A stretch of 64,000 nt of DNA. Source: an uncultured Lachnospiraceae bacterium. GTDB taxonomy: Bacteria; Bacillota; Clostridia; Lachnospirales; Lachnospiraceae. The translations under genes were made by a program, and so were the position numbers. Position 1 is the stretch's first letter; the number at the start of each line of letters is the position of its first letter. The DNA is taken from NCBI GenBank assembly GCA_950097145.1, contig CATNCF010000009.1, positions 16,931-80,930 on the forward strand, written 5' to 3'. The notes beneath the pieces are model-generated. The model did no database searches and had not been told where the DNA came from. It worked only from the letters and a program-made list of their open reading frames with translations. This document shows positions 41,393 to 51,001 of the stretch, piece after piece.

Positions 41393-42127
41393 ATGAAATC
41401 TGAAATTGCCCTTATTACCGGCGCATCCCGGGGCATCGGCCGCGCCATTGCCATAAAATTTGCCCAGGCAGGATTTTCCCTTGCCATCAACTGCAGGAGC
41501 TCTGCCCAGGAACTGGAGCAGTTTGCAGAAGAACTAAAAAGCTCTTATCATGTACCCTGCCTGCCTCTTATAGGAGATATCGGCAGTGAAGATTTTGTGG
41601 CCGATGCTTTTCATATGATAGAAGATACTCTGGGTTCTGTCTCCATTCTGGTAAACAACGCCGGCATTTCCCATATCGGCCTGCTGGCTGATATGAGCCT
41701 TGAGGAATGGAACCGCATCATACAGACAAATCTGACTTCTGTCTTCTGCTGCTGCAGGCGCGCCATTCCATCTATGGTCCGCATACAATCCGGCAGAATC
41801 TTAAATATTTCTTCCGTCTGGGGAAGCACAGGGGCTTCCTGTGAAGTTGCATATTCTGCTTCTAAAGGCGGGGTCAACTCCTTTACCCGCGCACTGGCAA
41901 AAGAATTAGCCCCCAGTAATATTGCTGTCAATGCCATAGCATGTGGAGTGATTGACACACAGATGAACCAATGTTTTTCGAAAGAAGAACGCAATTTACT
42001 TGCAGAAGAGATTCCTGCCGGGCGTTTTGGCGCTCCAGAGGAAGCGGCGGCTCTTGCGTTTTCCCTTGTTTCTGCCCCTTCTTATCTGACTGGTCAGATT
42101 ATTACGCTGGACGGAGGCTGGCAATAA
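41393..42127 (+). CDS. FabG-like 3-oxoacyl-ACP reductase / SDR
   Basis: A 244-residue classical SDR: TGASRGIG (about 9-16), NNAGI (about 87-91), catalytic Ser in LNISSVWG, YSASKGG (Tyr about 154) and the end motif LTGQIITLDGGWQ. The Arg/Ser around INCRSS after the second strand favours NADPH. It resembles FabG, the reductase of fatty-acid elongation, but stands alone rather than in a fab cluster, so its substrate may differ. It has its own promoter. Confidence 0.85.
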   Translation: MKSEIALITGASRGIGRAIAIKFAQAGFSLAINCRSSAQELEQFAEELKSSYHVPCLPLIGDIGSEDFVADAFHMIEDTLGSVSILVNNAGISHIGLLADMSLEEWNRIIQTNLTSVFCCCRRAIPSMVRIQSGRILNISSVWGSTGASCEVAYSASKGGVNSFTRALAKELAPSNIAVNAIACGVIDTQMNQCFSKEERNLLAEEIPAGRFGAPEEAAALAFSLVSAPSYLTGQIITLDGGWQ

Positions 42128-42239
42128 AATACTTACTTGTGAATTCAAAACGAATTTCTCATATTTCTATAATTTTTTCCTAATTTTTGCGTAAAATACT
42201 GGTAGAAGTTTTATAATTTTTACAACAGAGGAATTTTTT

Positions 42240-42599
42240 ATGAAATTTTCTACCAGACTGGAAAATCTTTTGGAAGAACGAAATTTAACCCAGAAAGCTT
42301 TATCAACCGAATTGAATATTGCAGCCTCCACATTAAACGGATATCTGCGGCAGAACCGTGAGCCAGATTATGAGACGTTGATTAATCTTGGAAAGTTTTT
42401 TGGTGTTTCTATTGATTATTTACTTGGCGTCACCAACATCCGTAATCCTTATGTCTCCAATGGCTGCTATGACGATAAGGAAGAAGATCTCCTGGAAACA
42501 TACCGTTCCCTTGGCCCTCTGGAACAAAATTATCTGTTAAAACAGGCGCATATTTACAACGAACATGAACTCGATACTCTGCCCGATAAAAAGAAATAA
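42240..42599 (+). CDS. XRE-family helix-turn-helix regulator
   Basis: A 119-residue protein. An HTH_XRE domain (about 7-63: LLEERNLTQKALSTELNIAA, then PDYETLINLGKFFGVSIDYLLG) precedes a short acidic, helical tail. This is the SinR/immunity-repressor type. It is a single gene with a terminator behind it; its targets are unknown. Confidence 0.85.
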   Translation: MKFSTRLENLLEERNLTQKALSTELNIAASTLNGYLRQNREPDYETLINLGKFFGVSIDYLLGVTNIRNPYVSNGCYDDKEEDLLETYRSLGPLEQNYLLKQAHIYNEHELDTLPDKKK

Positions 42600-42623
42600 A
42601 ATATCTGTTACTTCTTTCTATAT

Positions 42624-42698
42624 GAAACAAAGAGGCTGATGCGAAATACAAGCATTCTGCAATATAGTAGAAAGCTCTCAGTTTGCATCAGCTCTTTT
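42624..42698. terminator. Long hairpin terminator between XRE gene and greA
   Basis: Outer stem pairs about 42627-42644 with 42677-42694 (GCTGATGC/GCATCAGC core), and a smaller inner hairpin lies in the loop. A T-run follows on the plus strand. Confidence 0.6.
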
Positions 42699-43202
42699 TT
42701 AATATCCCCGAATGGCATCATTTTCATCTTCAGAGGTATTTTCAATGTTCCTTATCACAAGATAGTAACTATAACTATCATTCACCTTAATCTGGACCCT
42801 GTCACCCGCTTTGTGACCCAGTATGGCTTTTCCAATGGGAGATTCTGTGCTTATAAGATTTTTCATGGAATTTCCCCGGATCGATGTAACAAGACGGAAG
42901 ACCTGCTCCTCATCATCCTCTTCAAAATATACGGTAACCGTATTGTTAATACCCACTTCATCCTCTTTCGAAGTATCAGACACGATCTGCGCTGTTTTCA
43001 GCATACGCTCCAGATAACGTATTCTGCCCTCATTTTTGTTCTTGTCCTTCTTTGCCGCATGGTACTCAAAATTTTCACTTAAATCCCCATGTGCCCTTGC
43101 CTCTTTCACCGCCTCGATGGCCTCTTTGCGAACCACCAGTTTCCGGTATTCTATCTCTTCTTCGATTTTTTTTACGTCGCTCTTCGTTAATTGTTCCCGC
43201 AT
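42699..43202 (-). CDS. greA: Transcription elongation factor GreA/GreB family
   Basis: A 167-residue factor that rescues backtracked RNA polymerase. The N-terminal coiled coil (about 1-75: KKIEEEIEYRKLVVRKEAIE, ARAHGDLSENFEYHAAK, with the acidic tip DLSEN) inserts in the secondary channel. The C-terminal domain (STESPIGKAILGHKAGDRV) binds polymerase. The ATG at 43202 follows AAGGAGGATAAG, correcting the longer frame. It is monocistronic. Confidence 0.92.
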   Translation of the reverse strand: MREQLTKSDVKKIEEEIEYRKLVVRKEAIEAVKEARAHGDLSENFEYHAAKKDKNKNEGRIRYLERMLKTAQIVSDTSKEDEVGINNTVTVYFEEDDEEQVFRLVTSIRGNSMKNLISTESPIGKAILGHKAGDRVQIKVNDSYSYYLVIRNIENTSEDENDAIRGY

Positions 43203-43404
43203 ATTCTTATCCTCCTTTGCCATATTTTATCACACTCTCTCTAAAAATATAAAGAAAAAATTAAGAAATCTTTAGATATTTATCTATGCTTTTTTAAGAT
43301 TTTGCCTCTATACTCTTAACTGTAGCGAAAAACAGTTTTATTTCGTTTACATTTTTAGAAGGAAATTCCAGGAATTCCCCATAAAACCAGAAAGGAAATC
43401 CCAT

Positions 43405-46059
43405 ATGAAATTCTATCGTTCCAACAAAAACAATTTTCCCAGATGGACAGAACGTGGCAAAACGCTGGTTTATCCCACACTTTTGCTGATACTCATACTT
43501 ATATCTATCAGTCCTGCATTTAGTCAGAACGCATTGTTTGGGTCTGAGGGCGACTGGCTCAGCCAGCACACTGCGGCCGCTGCATTATACCGCACCGCAT
43601 TTTATGAAACTGGCAAAATCCTACCAGACTGGCTGCCCATAGGAGGAGGCTGCAGCAGCTATGATTTTTCCTATTATGGATTCCTGCGGCCAGATGTGCT
43701 GATTTCCTTTCTCCTGCCTCAGGTACCAATGTCCTATATTATTTCCATCTATGCGATTCTGGAATTTGCGGCGGGAACTTTACTCTGTTACTTCTGGCTG
43801 AAACGCCATGTAACGCGGCCGTTCTTTTCCTTTTTAGGCGGTATACTTTATTGCTGTGCTTCCTGTTTCTACCATGCGCACCATCAAATTATGTTTGTAA
43901 ATTATATGCCGTTTCTCATCCTTGCACTCTGGGGAATTGAAACATTGATTCAAAAAGGACGTTTTGTTCTGCTGACAATTTCCCTCTTTGGGGTGTGCCT
44001 GCACAGCTATTATTTTACACCTGCAGTTCTTGCCGTATGCTGCGTATATTTTTTATGCTGCCTTTGGATGGAAAAAAGACTTCATATTCTGCCCGTCGGA
44101 AACCAGCTTGAAACAGAACCTATAAAATGGTTTCCTATTATATGTAAACTGGCATCCTCTATTGTACTGGCCATTGGCATTGCCGCAGTACTGCTGATCC
44201 CTACCGGTCTGGATCTGCTTTCCATATCCAAAGATGCCGGAGTCCCTGCTTCTCTGGAGAAAATATTTTCACTGGCGCTGGATCTCAAGGGCCTTCTATA
44301 TCATCCTTATGGATGCGGGCTTACTATTTTATGCCTGTACACACTGTTATTGAGCATTCGCAGAAGATGCACCAGAATGTTAAGTATACTTCTTCTGCTC
44401 TGCCTGACGGTAAATACTTGTTCCTACCTGCTCAGCGGTTTGCTCTATGTCCGTTACAAAGTTTTGATCCCACTGATTCCACTGCTGCTTTTGCTCTGTG
44501 TCCAGACGTTGGAAGCGCTATTCACTGGCAAAGAACAGCACAGCCTTCTGCTGGGGCTGCTGTGCCTAAGTCCTGCCATATTTTCAGAAATCTCCCTGGG
44601 GATCCTGGCAGATATATGTTTTCTCATTATTTCTTTTATCCTGATATATCTGGGAAAACAATACAGTTCCCGCAAAAAACCGGCAAGTACCAGCAAGGTT
44701 CTCCCGCTTTTTTTACTATTATGCGTTCCCTCTGTCTGTGTTTCGATTGTTTTAAACCAGCACGAAGATTATATTCCTGTCTCTGACAAACGCCAGACTG
44801 TGTTCTGCAAAGAAAATTTATCTGTCTATGATACTGCAAACGCCAGAGAGGACTACCGTTTTGAATGCCTGACAGAGCCTTTTGCCAACGTAAACACACA
44901 ACCTCTGCCGGACCTGGGGCGTACTTCTATGTACTCCTCCGTCACAAATAATCACTACGCTGATTTTTACTATAATACCATGAGAAATCCCATCCGCATC
45001 CGAAACCGGGTAGCGCTGATGACCGATGCCAATCCTTTCTTTTCCTATTTTATGGGCATCCGCTACATACAGACAAACCGCAGCGAGCTCCCCCTGGGTT
45101 ATATGCCCCTGGAAGAAACAGGAGACGACGGAATATTTGCTGAAAATCCAAAGGTTCTGCCTACTGCATACACCAGCACAAATCTCATGGCATGGGAAGA
45201 GTTTGAAAAACTGGAATTTCCCTATACCTTGGAAGCGCTCACGAAATATACCATCCTTCCTTCGGCAGACAGTCCACCAAATCTTGAAGGCGAAAACAAC
45301 TCCCTGATCTCAAAGAGCCGTTTTATGTCTGACAGCCAGATTCAGAAAATATCTCCGCAGGAACTTTCCCTGTCAGAAATTTCAGACGTCAAAAAAGCTT
45401 CCAAGAAGGAAGCCCAGATTTCCATTGAGATACCTTCTGAGCTAAGAAGCCGGCTGCTGATCCTATCTGCAGATGCAGTGTCCCATGACGGAAGGGAAGT
45501 GACCATTGACATTAATCATATCCGCAATAAACGTTCCGGTGATAATGCTCCTTATCCTAACCACAACGACACATTTACCTGGATTCTTTCCTCCAATGAT
45601 GTCATTGAAACTCTGGACATTTCCTTGTCTGCCGGAGATTATACACTTTCTGGCTGGCGGGTATGGAGCATGGACACCAGCAGATGGGGAAACAGCTCCG
45701 CACAGCCTTTGTTAAACCAAAATCGGAAAAGTTCCGATAATATACAGGGAATTCACGGGACTGCACTGATAAACGGGCAGGCCGTCCTGGATAAACCAGG
45801 ATATTTTGCATCCAGCTTCCCTTACCGCCAAGGGTATAAAGCTTATGTAAACGGAACGGAAACAAAAATATCCTGTATTAACCAGACTTTTGTGGGAATC
45901 CCCCTGGACGCTGGAACCTATGAAATAACCCTCACTTACTGCCCTCCAGGAAAAACGGTTTCATGCTGGATCAGCCTGGTGTCCCTGCTGGTTTTTGTAA
46001 TCTGGATCATTATTTTTGAACGATATAAAAATACAAGAGAAAAGAGGAAACAGACATGA
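43405..46059 (+). CDS. yfhO: YfhO-family membrane glycosyltransferase
   Basis: An 884-residue polytopic membrane protein with about 12-14 helices in the N-terminal ~460 residues. A large extracellular region follows (about 460-850), then one terminal helix (about 853-872). The early segment SEGDWLSQHTAAAALYRTAF and the FDYSFYGFL-like YDFSYYGFLRP match YfhO, a GT-C type enzyme. In Bacillus and Listeria such proteins transfer a sugar from undecaprenyl phosphate to teichoic acid, after a CsbB/GtrB-type enzyme makes the lipid-linked sugar and a GtrA flips it. All three parts are adjacent here and overlap, so a cell-surface glycosylation unit is likely. The acceptor polymer is unknown. Confidence 0.85.
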   Translation: MKFYRSNKNNFPRWTERGKTLVYPTLLLILILISISPAFSQNALFGSEGDWLSQHTAAAALYRTAFYETGKILPDWLPIGGGCSSYDFSYYGFLRPDVLISFLLPQVPMSYIISIYAILEFAAGTLLCYFWLKRHVTRPFFSFLGGILYCCASCFYHAHHQIMFVNYMPFLILALWGIETLIQKGRFVLLTISLFGVCLHSYYFTPAVLAVCCVYFLCCLWMEKRLHILPVGNQLETEPIKWFPIICKLASSIVLAIGIAAVLLIPTGLDLLSISKDAGVPASLEKIFSLALDLKGLLYHPYGCGLTILCLYTLLLSIRRRCTRMLSILLLLCLTVNTCSYLLSGLLYVRYKVLIPLIPLLLLLCVQTLEALFTGKEQHSLLLGLLCLSPAIFSEISLGILADICFLIISFILIYLGKQYSSRKKPASTSKVLPLFLLLCVPSVCVSIVLNQHEDYIPVSDKRQTVFCKENLSVYDTANAREDYRFECLTEPFANVNTQPLPDLGRTSMYSSVTNNHYADFYYNTMRNPIRIRNRVALMTDANPFFSYFMGIRYIQTNRSELPLGYMPLEETGDDGIFAENPKVLPTAYTSTNLMAWEEFEKLEFPYTLEALTKYTILPSADSPPNLEGENNSLISKSRFMSDSQIQKISPQELSLSEISDVKKASKKEAQISIEIPSELRSRLLILSADAVSHDGREVTIDINHIRNKRSGDNAPYPNHNDTFTWILSSNDVIETLDISLSAGDYTLSGWRVWSMDTSRWGNSSAQPLLNQNRKSSDNIQGIHGTALINGQAVLDKPGYFASSFPYRQGYKAYVNGTETKISCINQTFVGIPLDAGTYEITLTYCPPGKTVSCWISLVSLLVFVIWIIIFERYKNTREKRKQT

Positions 46060-46514
46060 AAAAAATGGAAAATATCTCAAAAGACACCCTCCGGGAGCTG
46101 CTTTGCTACCTAATTAATGGAGGCGCTACTACATTGATTAATTATATGGTATATCTTTCCTTGCTTCATTCCAAGGTCAACTATCTTATTGCCAACACTG
46201 CCGCCTGGATTGTCGCTGTGCTTTTTGCCTATGCCACCAACCGGATTTTTGTATTTCACTCCCAAAACCAAATTGGGAAAGAAATGTTGTCCTTTATTTC
46301 CCTGCGTTTTCTAACACTGCTGTCGGAAAATTTGATGCTGTTTCTTTTTATTGGCTGCCTGTCCTTTTACCCTGGAATCTCCAAAGTGCTGGTAAGCGTT
46401 GTGACAGTGATTGGCAACTATTTCTTCTGCAAATGCCGGATCTTCCGGCGCCCCCAGAACTGCCCAAATATTGAAAAATCTAAATTTGACAAAGGAGAAA
46501 TTATCCATGAATAA
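46056..46514 (+). CDS. GtrA-family membrane protein (lipid-linked sugar flippase)
   Basis: A 152-residue protein with four transmembrane helices (about 12-30, 38-58, 78-98, 105-122) and the family segments LCYLINGGATTLINYMVYL and FAYATNRIFVFHS. GtrA/GtcA proteins move undecaprenyl-phosphate sugars across the membrane. The start overlaps the yfhO stop by four bases (ATGA) and the next gene begins inside its end, so all three are translationally coupled. Confidence 0.88.
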   Translation: MKKMENISKDTLRELLCYLINGGATTLINYMVYLSLLHSKVNYLIANTAAWIVAVLFAYATNRIFVFHSQNQIGKEMLSFISLRFLTLLSENLMLFLFIGCLSFYPGISKVLVSVVTVIGNYFFCKCRIFRRPQNCPNIEKSKFDKGEIIHE

Positions 46515-47433
46515 AATCAGTATCATCGTACCCTGCTATAATGAAGAAGAATCCCTTTCCCGGTTTTACCTGGAGACGTTAGAACATGTTTCTGCGATTC
46601 CTGATACTACTTACGAATTTCTGTTTATTGACGATGGAAGCCGGGATCATACCCTTGACATACTCAAGCTCCTGTGCCGGAACGATGAAAACTGCCGGTA
46701 CTTCTCCTTTTCCCGGAATTTTGGAAAAGAAGCCGCCATGTACGCCGGCCTGGAACATGCGGCTGGAGATTACTGTGTTCTCATGGATGCTGATTTGCAG
46801 CACCCTCCCAAACTGCTTGCATCCATGTACCATGCAGTAAGACAGGAAGGATATGACTGCTGCGCTGGAAAACGTGTAGGCCGTGAAGGAGACGGCGCCG
46901 TACGCAGTTTCCTGTCCCGGAGTTTCTATGCTGTAATTCAGAAGCTGACTCACATGAATATGAGCGACGGCGCAGGAGATTTTCGTATGATGAACCGCAC
47001 TATGACAGACGCTATCCTTCAAATGCAGGAATACAACCGCTACACCAAAGGCATTTTTTCCTTTGTGGGCTTTGAAACCAAATGGCTGGAATTTGAGAAT
47101 ATAGAACGCGCTGCCGGAACAACAAAATGGAGTTTAAAGAGCCTGTTCTCCTACGCCTTTGACGGAATTCTATCCTTTTCCACAGCTCCATTAAAACTTC
47201 CCGGCATCCTGGGCGCAGTACTATTTCTCATTTCCTGTTTCCTGGGTGTTTCCCAACTGCTTGGGCAGGTTTTGTTCCATCACCCGGCTGACAGCCTCAC
47301 CCTGATACTGACCGTTGTAATATTTTTGAGCAGCCTGCAGATGATGATGATTTTTATTCTGGGAGAATATCTGTCAAAAGATTATCTGGAGAATAAAAAG
47401 CGGCCCATTTACATTATCCGGGAATCAAATTAA
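46507..47433 (+). CDS. GT2 glycosyltransferase (GtrB/CsbB/DPM1-like)
   Basis: A 308-residue enzyme. The GT-A domain has SIIVPCYNEEESL, FIDDGSRDHT and the catalytic/metal-site DADLQHPPKLL. Two C-terminal transmembrane helices follow (about 234-256 and 270-292). It transfers a hexose or HexNAc from its nucleotide form to undecaprenyl phosphate on the cytoplasmic side. The start ATG at 46507 follows AAAGGAGAAATTATCC and lies within the gtrA tail. It is the last gene of the YfhO-GtrA-GT2 operon. Confidence 0.9.
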   Translation: MNKISIIVPCYNEEESLSRFYLETLEHVSAIPDTTYEFLFIDDGSRDHTLDILKLLCRNDENCRYFSFSRNFGKEAAMYAGLEHAAGDYCVLMDADLQHPPKLLASMYHAVRQEGYDCCAGKRVGREGDGAVRSFLSRSFYAVIQKLTHMNMSDGAGDFRMMNRTMTDAILQMQEYNRYTKGIFSFVGFETKWLEFENIERAAGTTKWSLKSLFSYAFDGILSFSTAPLKLPGILGAVLFLISCFLGVSQLLGQVLFHHPADSLTLILTVVIFLSSLQMMMIFILGEYLSKDYLENKKRPIYIIRESN

Positions 47434-47476
47434 TCGGGTGAACTGCACAACGCCGGCGTTCTGGCAGTGTGTTCCA

Positions 47477-48616
47477 TCACTCCATCACTGCCGGAAGCCT
47501 TACCGAGACTGACAGCCCCTCCTGTTTATTGCAGATTAGAATTTCCCCCTGCATTTTTTCTATGATGTATTTTACAATGTACAACCCCAAACCCGAACCT
47601 TGTTCTGTTCCACAGTTTTTCCCCCGGTAAAATTTACAATAGATAAAGGGCATGTCTTCATCTAGAATGCCCGTTCCGTAATCCTGAAATAATATCTCAA
47701 CATCATGTTCACCAGGAATTACAGATACGTCAATGCTTGTCTTTGCGTACTTCCTTGCATTATTAATAAGATTCTCAAAAACCTGCATAAGACGTTTCCT
47801 GTCAGCAGTGATCCTTATTTTTTTCTCTGGAATCCTTACCCTGACAGCGTTCTGTTCTGTACAGATTTCTAAAGCCGCCTCTTTTAAAAATTCTCCCAGT
47901 TCAAACTGTTCCATGGAAATATTCAGTTTTTCCATATCTGAAACAGAGTGGAGAAATAAATCGTTGGTAAGCCCTGATACCTCGTCGCATTTCTTCATTA
48001 TGACTGAAATATATTTTTGCCGTTTCTGGGCAGAGCTGTCCATATTTGCCTCTAATCCTTCTGCATACGCCCGTATGGACGCAATCGGCGTTTTAATATC
48101 ATGGGAAAGTGTGGCGATTATCGTTTTATTATTTTCAATTGCCTCTTTTTCACAGGAACGTGATTTCGTGATTTCCCTGCGCATACTGTCAAATGCCCAG
48201 GTGAACTCCCCAAAATAATTGGAACGCTGGTATTCCAGAGGTATGTCGAAATTCCCCTTTGCGATTTCCCCGGCAAAACGTTTCATGTTCTCAAATGGTC
48301 TGAGTATAGAAAAATACACATAAATCAGCACAAACATCATACACAAGATAAAGGCTGCGCCCAGCAGCAGATAATTTTCCCCTCCGCCTGTATTTTCCCC
48401 GGAACTGCGCAGATGTTCCTGCAGCCTTGCAGATTTTTCCGAAACCTGATCCAGATCTCCGTTTAATGCCAGTTGTTCTAATTCATTGACTGCCAGAATC
48501 TGCTGCGCTTTTATTTCAGCCCCATTCTTCCAGCGGCTTTGCAGATAGAAAAAACATGTACACAGCATAATCCCTATGGATAACAAAATTGATATAGAGA
48601 TAAGACGCCCTTTCAT
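47477..48616 (-). CDS. Sensor histidine kinase
   Basis: A 379-residue membrane kinase. It has a helix (about 5-25), a short extracellular part (about 26-80), a second helix (about 82-104), HAMP (about 105-158), HisKA with phospho-acceptor His in IATLSHDIKTPIASIRAYAEG (about 170-190) and HATPase_c (NLINNARKY; YGTGILDEDM; GSGLGLYIVKYI). The small sensing region suggests membrane or envelope stress input. It overlaps the response regulator by four bases. Confidence 0.92.
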   Translation of the reverse strand: MKGRLISISILLSIGIMLCTCFFYLQSRWKNGAEIKAQQILAVNELEQLALNGDLDQVSEKSARLQEHLRSSGENTGGGENYLLLGAAFILCMMFVLIYVYFSILRPFENMKRFAGEIAKGNFDIPLEYQRSNYFGEFTWAFDSMRREITKSRSCEKEAIENNKTIIATLSHDIKTPIASIRAYAEGLEANMDSSAQKRQKYISVIMKKCDEVSGLTNDLFLHSVSDMEKLNISMEQFELGEFLKEAALEICTEQNAVRVRIPEKKIRITADRKRLMQVFENLINNARKYAKTSIDVSVIPGEHDVEILFQDYGTGILDEDMPFIYCKFYRGKNCGTEQGSGLGLYIVKYIIEKMQGEILICNKQEGLSVSVRLPAVME

Positions 48617-49299
48617 CCTGCCGCCTCCAGCATATATCCTACTTTATAAACTGTCTTAATATACTGGGGATTTGCGGGATCATTTTCAATTTTTTCCCGG
48701 AGCCAGCGGATATGTACAGTCAACGTAGATGGTTCTGCTATGGAAAAATCTCCCCACACTTCGTTGATAATCTTTTCTTTGGGAACTGCATGATTTCTAT
48801 GCTGGCAAAGACAGGCAAGGAGATCAAATTCTTTCAGAGAAAGAGAAATGATATCCCCCTGCTTTTGTACTGTCCGGGAACTGATATTTACAACAACATC
48901 TCCAAATTGAACAATATTGTCCTGTTCCATAAATTCATAAGTACGCCGGATCAGGGCATTTACTCTGGACAGCAGTTCCTTCATGGAATAAGGTTTTGGA
49001 AGATAATCATCCCCTCCAAGGTCAAGTCCTGTAATGCGGTCATCTTCACTGGTTCTCGCACTGGCAAAAATCACTGGCACTGTGGACGCCTCCCTTAATT
49101 TCTGGCACAGGGCAAACCCGGTGCTGTCAGGAAGATTAATATCCAATAAAATCAAGTGAAATGTATTTTCGGCCAGGATGGAAAACGCCGTTTTCTCATC
49201 TTTTGCCCATGATGTCTGATACCCGTAATTTTCCAGCAAATCTGAAATAATGTAGGATAAATCTTCGTCATCATCTACAATCAATATCTTCTTTTGCAT
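48613..49299 (-). CDS. OmpR-family response regulator
   Basis: A 228-residue regulator. The receiver opens with KKILIVDDDEDLSYIISDLL and has phospho-acceptor Asp in LILLDINLP (about 53), then a winged-helix DNA-binding domain (about 130-225, VVNISSRTVQKQGDIISLSLKEFDLL-type start and WLREKIENDPANPQYIKTV end). It is the partner of the overlapping kinase. The start at 49299 follows AAGGAAAAGGA; RNase H ends 20 bases upstream, so all three genes may share one message. Confidence 0.93.
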   Translation of the reverse strand: MQKKILIVDDDEDLSYIISDLLENYGYQTSWAKDEKTAFSILAENTFHLILLDINLPDSTGFALCQKLREASTVPVIFASARTSEDDRITGLDLGGDDYLPKPYSMKELLSRVNALIRRTYEFMEQDNIVQFGDVVVNISSRTVQKQGDIISLSLKEFDLLACLCQHRNHAVPKEKIINEVWGDFSIAEPSTLTVHIRWLREKIENDPANPQYIKTVYKVGYMLEAAG

Positions 49300-49318
49300 T
49301 CCTTTTCCTTCTTTCCTG

Positions 49319-49906
49319 TTATAGTCCAAGGGCCTGTTTTGCCAGCTTGTCCGCAAGTTCGTTATACTGATCTCCGGAATGGCCTTTTACTTTTACAAAT
49401 TGTATGCGCACTTTCGCGCTTGCTTCCCTGAAAAAACGGGCATAGGCAATAGTTCCTGCCTTTTTTGCCTGCCACTGTCCATTACACCATTTTGCAATTC
49501 CTTCATAATCATGGTAAATCGTAACGCTGTTTATTTCATTGTCCAGACAATACCGCATAGCCGCTTCAGCGCCTTTTAGTTCCCCTGCCACATTATGCAT
49601 GGAAGCAAGATCCTGATCTGTAAATCTTTCTGAAAAATGCAGTTCCTTCCCATTGTGAAACATTACCATCCCATAGGAAAATGCCTGGGCAGCAGAATCA
49701 TAACTTCCATCTACATAAGCTTTAGCTTCTGTTTCCTGCTGTCGTTCAGATTTGCTGTTTTCAAGAAATTCCACAGCCTCCTCTTTTGTTGCAAACCCTT
49801 TATATACTGCCCCAGAAAATCCATGGATCTGATTCTGGCATTCTGCCCACGTCTCATATATTCCCGGCGTCTTCCCTATTTTAACTGCATAAAATTTTTT
49901 AGCCAT
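49319..49906 (-). CDS. rnhA: Ribonuclease H with N-terminal viroplasmin (hybrid-binding) domain
   Basis: A 195-residue protein. The N-terminal domain (about 1-48: KKFYAVKIGKTPGIYETWAEC, with NQIHGFSGAVYKGFATKEEA) binds RNA:DNA hybrid. The RNase H fold follows with all four acidic residues: YVDGS, AGELKGAEAA, IYHDYEGIAKW and NELADKLA. It removes RNA from RNA:DNA hybrids. The start at 49906 follows AAGGAGAGCAG. Confidence 0.93.
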   Translation of the reverse strand: MAKKFYAVKIGKTPGIYETWAECQNQIHGFSGAVYKGFATKEEAVEFLENSKSERQQETEAKAYVDGSYDSAAQAFSYGMVMFHNGKELHFSERFTDQDLASMHNVAGELKGAEAAMRYCLDNEINSVTIYHDYEGIAKWCNGQWQAKKAGTIAYARFFREASAKVRIQFVKVKGHSGDQYNELADKLAKQALGL

Positions 49907-50070
49907 TCTGCTCTCCTTCACTATCTTTTTTTATGACCCTGGTATCAAAAAATTCATTTTCACTGGTTCTTAATTTTACCACAATTTATATTACCAGGCA
50001 ATTCAAGTAACTTATTCCTGCTTACTTGCACCTTAAGCCTGTAAACAATATTCTCAATTATCCCCAAAAA

Positions 50071-50120
50071 GTCCCAGATTGTCCCAGATGATTTTGTCGA
50101 AAAATGCCCTTTGGTATAAT
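50071..50120 (+). promoter_or_regulatory. LytTR-gene promoter with Spo0A box and tandem 9-bp repeat
   Basis: TATAAT (50115-50120) and a TTTTGT -35 (50092-50097) are 17 bases apart. A perfect 0A box, TGTCGAA (50095-50101), overlaps the -35. Just upstream, GTCCCAGAT occurs twice, at 50071-50079 and 50081-50089 (10-base period), a plausible tandem site for the LytTR protein itself. Confidence 0.5.
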
Positions 50121-50153
50121 TTAAGAAAACATTTCTAGAAAGGAGCACATCTA

Positions 50154-50879
50154 ATGTATCTCATTGCACTGTGTGACGACATAAAAACTGAATTAAATAA
50201 AACAGAGAAAATGCTAAAGGGCTATGAGAAGGAACATCCGGAAATAGATTTTAAAATAGAGTGCTTCGATTGCGCGGACAGACTGCTTTACTTCATAGAA
50301 GAAAAAGATTATATGCCGGATTTAATCCTGATTGATATCTATATGCCGGGAAAAACAGGGATTGATGCAGCCAGAACGCTGCGCAGCATGGGAACGGAAA
50401 GTACAATTGTATTTCTTACCTCATCCAAAGAACATGCTCTTGACGCCTTTAGCGTAAATGCAGCTCAATATCTTGTAAAGCCCCTTTCGACAAGAATACT
50501 TTTTCCAATGTTAGACCGAATTTTAGGAAGTGTGGAAAAAGAACGCAGAAAATATCTTTTGTTGCAGATCGAGGGCAGGATTCAGCGCATACCAGTAAAT
50601 GATATTATCTATTGTGAAGCGCAGAGAAAAATACAATATCTGCATTTGGCAAATGACAGTCAATGCCGGCTGCGGATGACCATGTCCGAAATTGGCGAAC
50701 TTCTTTCCCCTTACCAAGAATTTGTAAGGGCAGGAATTGCCTATATCATTAATCTGGATCATATTGTCAATCTGAACCAGCAAAGTATATTTTTGGATAC
50801 GGGAAAGAAGATTTATCTGCCACGGGGCGCATATAAAACCTTAAGAGAACAATACTTTCACTATTATTGTAAAGAATAG
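50154..50879 (+). CDS. LytTR-family response regulator (AgrA type)
   Basis: A 241-residue regulator. Receiver domain (about 1-120, ALCDDIKTELNKTEKMLKGY; phospho-acceptor Asp in LILIDIYMPGKTGID, about 59), then a LytTR domain (about 135-238, RIQRIPVNDIIYCEAQRKIQ and FVRAGIAYIINLDHIVNL). It has no adjacent kinase. The next gene on the same strand is a large secreted GH43 protein, a candidate target. It starts behind GAAAGGAGCACATCT. Confidence 0.87.
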   Translation: MYLIALCDDIKTELNKTEKMLKGYEKEHPEIDFKIECFDCADRLLYFIEEKDYMPDLILIDIYMPGKTGIDAARTLRSMGTESTIVFLTSSKEHALDAFSVNAAQYLVKPLSTRILFPMLDRILGSVEKERRKYLLLQIEGRIQRIPVNDIIYCEAQRKIQYLHLANDSQCRLRMTMSEIGELLSPYQEFVRAGIAYIINLDHIVNLNQQSIFLDTGKKIYLPRGAYKTLREQYFHYYCKE

Positions 50880-50995
50880 GAATCAGGAACCAAAAACGAA
50901 TAAAATTTTTCCCATTCCTTATTGCAGAAAGAAAAAACTTACAAAAGTATTTAAAAGGTAAGATTATTACATATCGTAAATTCCTTCATAAATGG

Positions 50996-51001
50996 TATAA
51001 T
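50996..51001 (+). promoter_or_regulatory. -10 element of the GH43 gene
   Basis: Extended -10 (TGG then TATAAT at 50996-51001), 33 bases before the ATG. No good -35 at 17 bases, as often seen where an activator such as a LytTR protein is needed. Confidence 0.45.
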
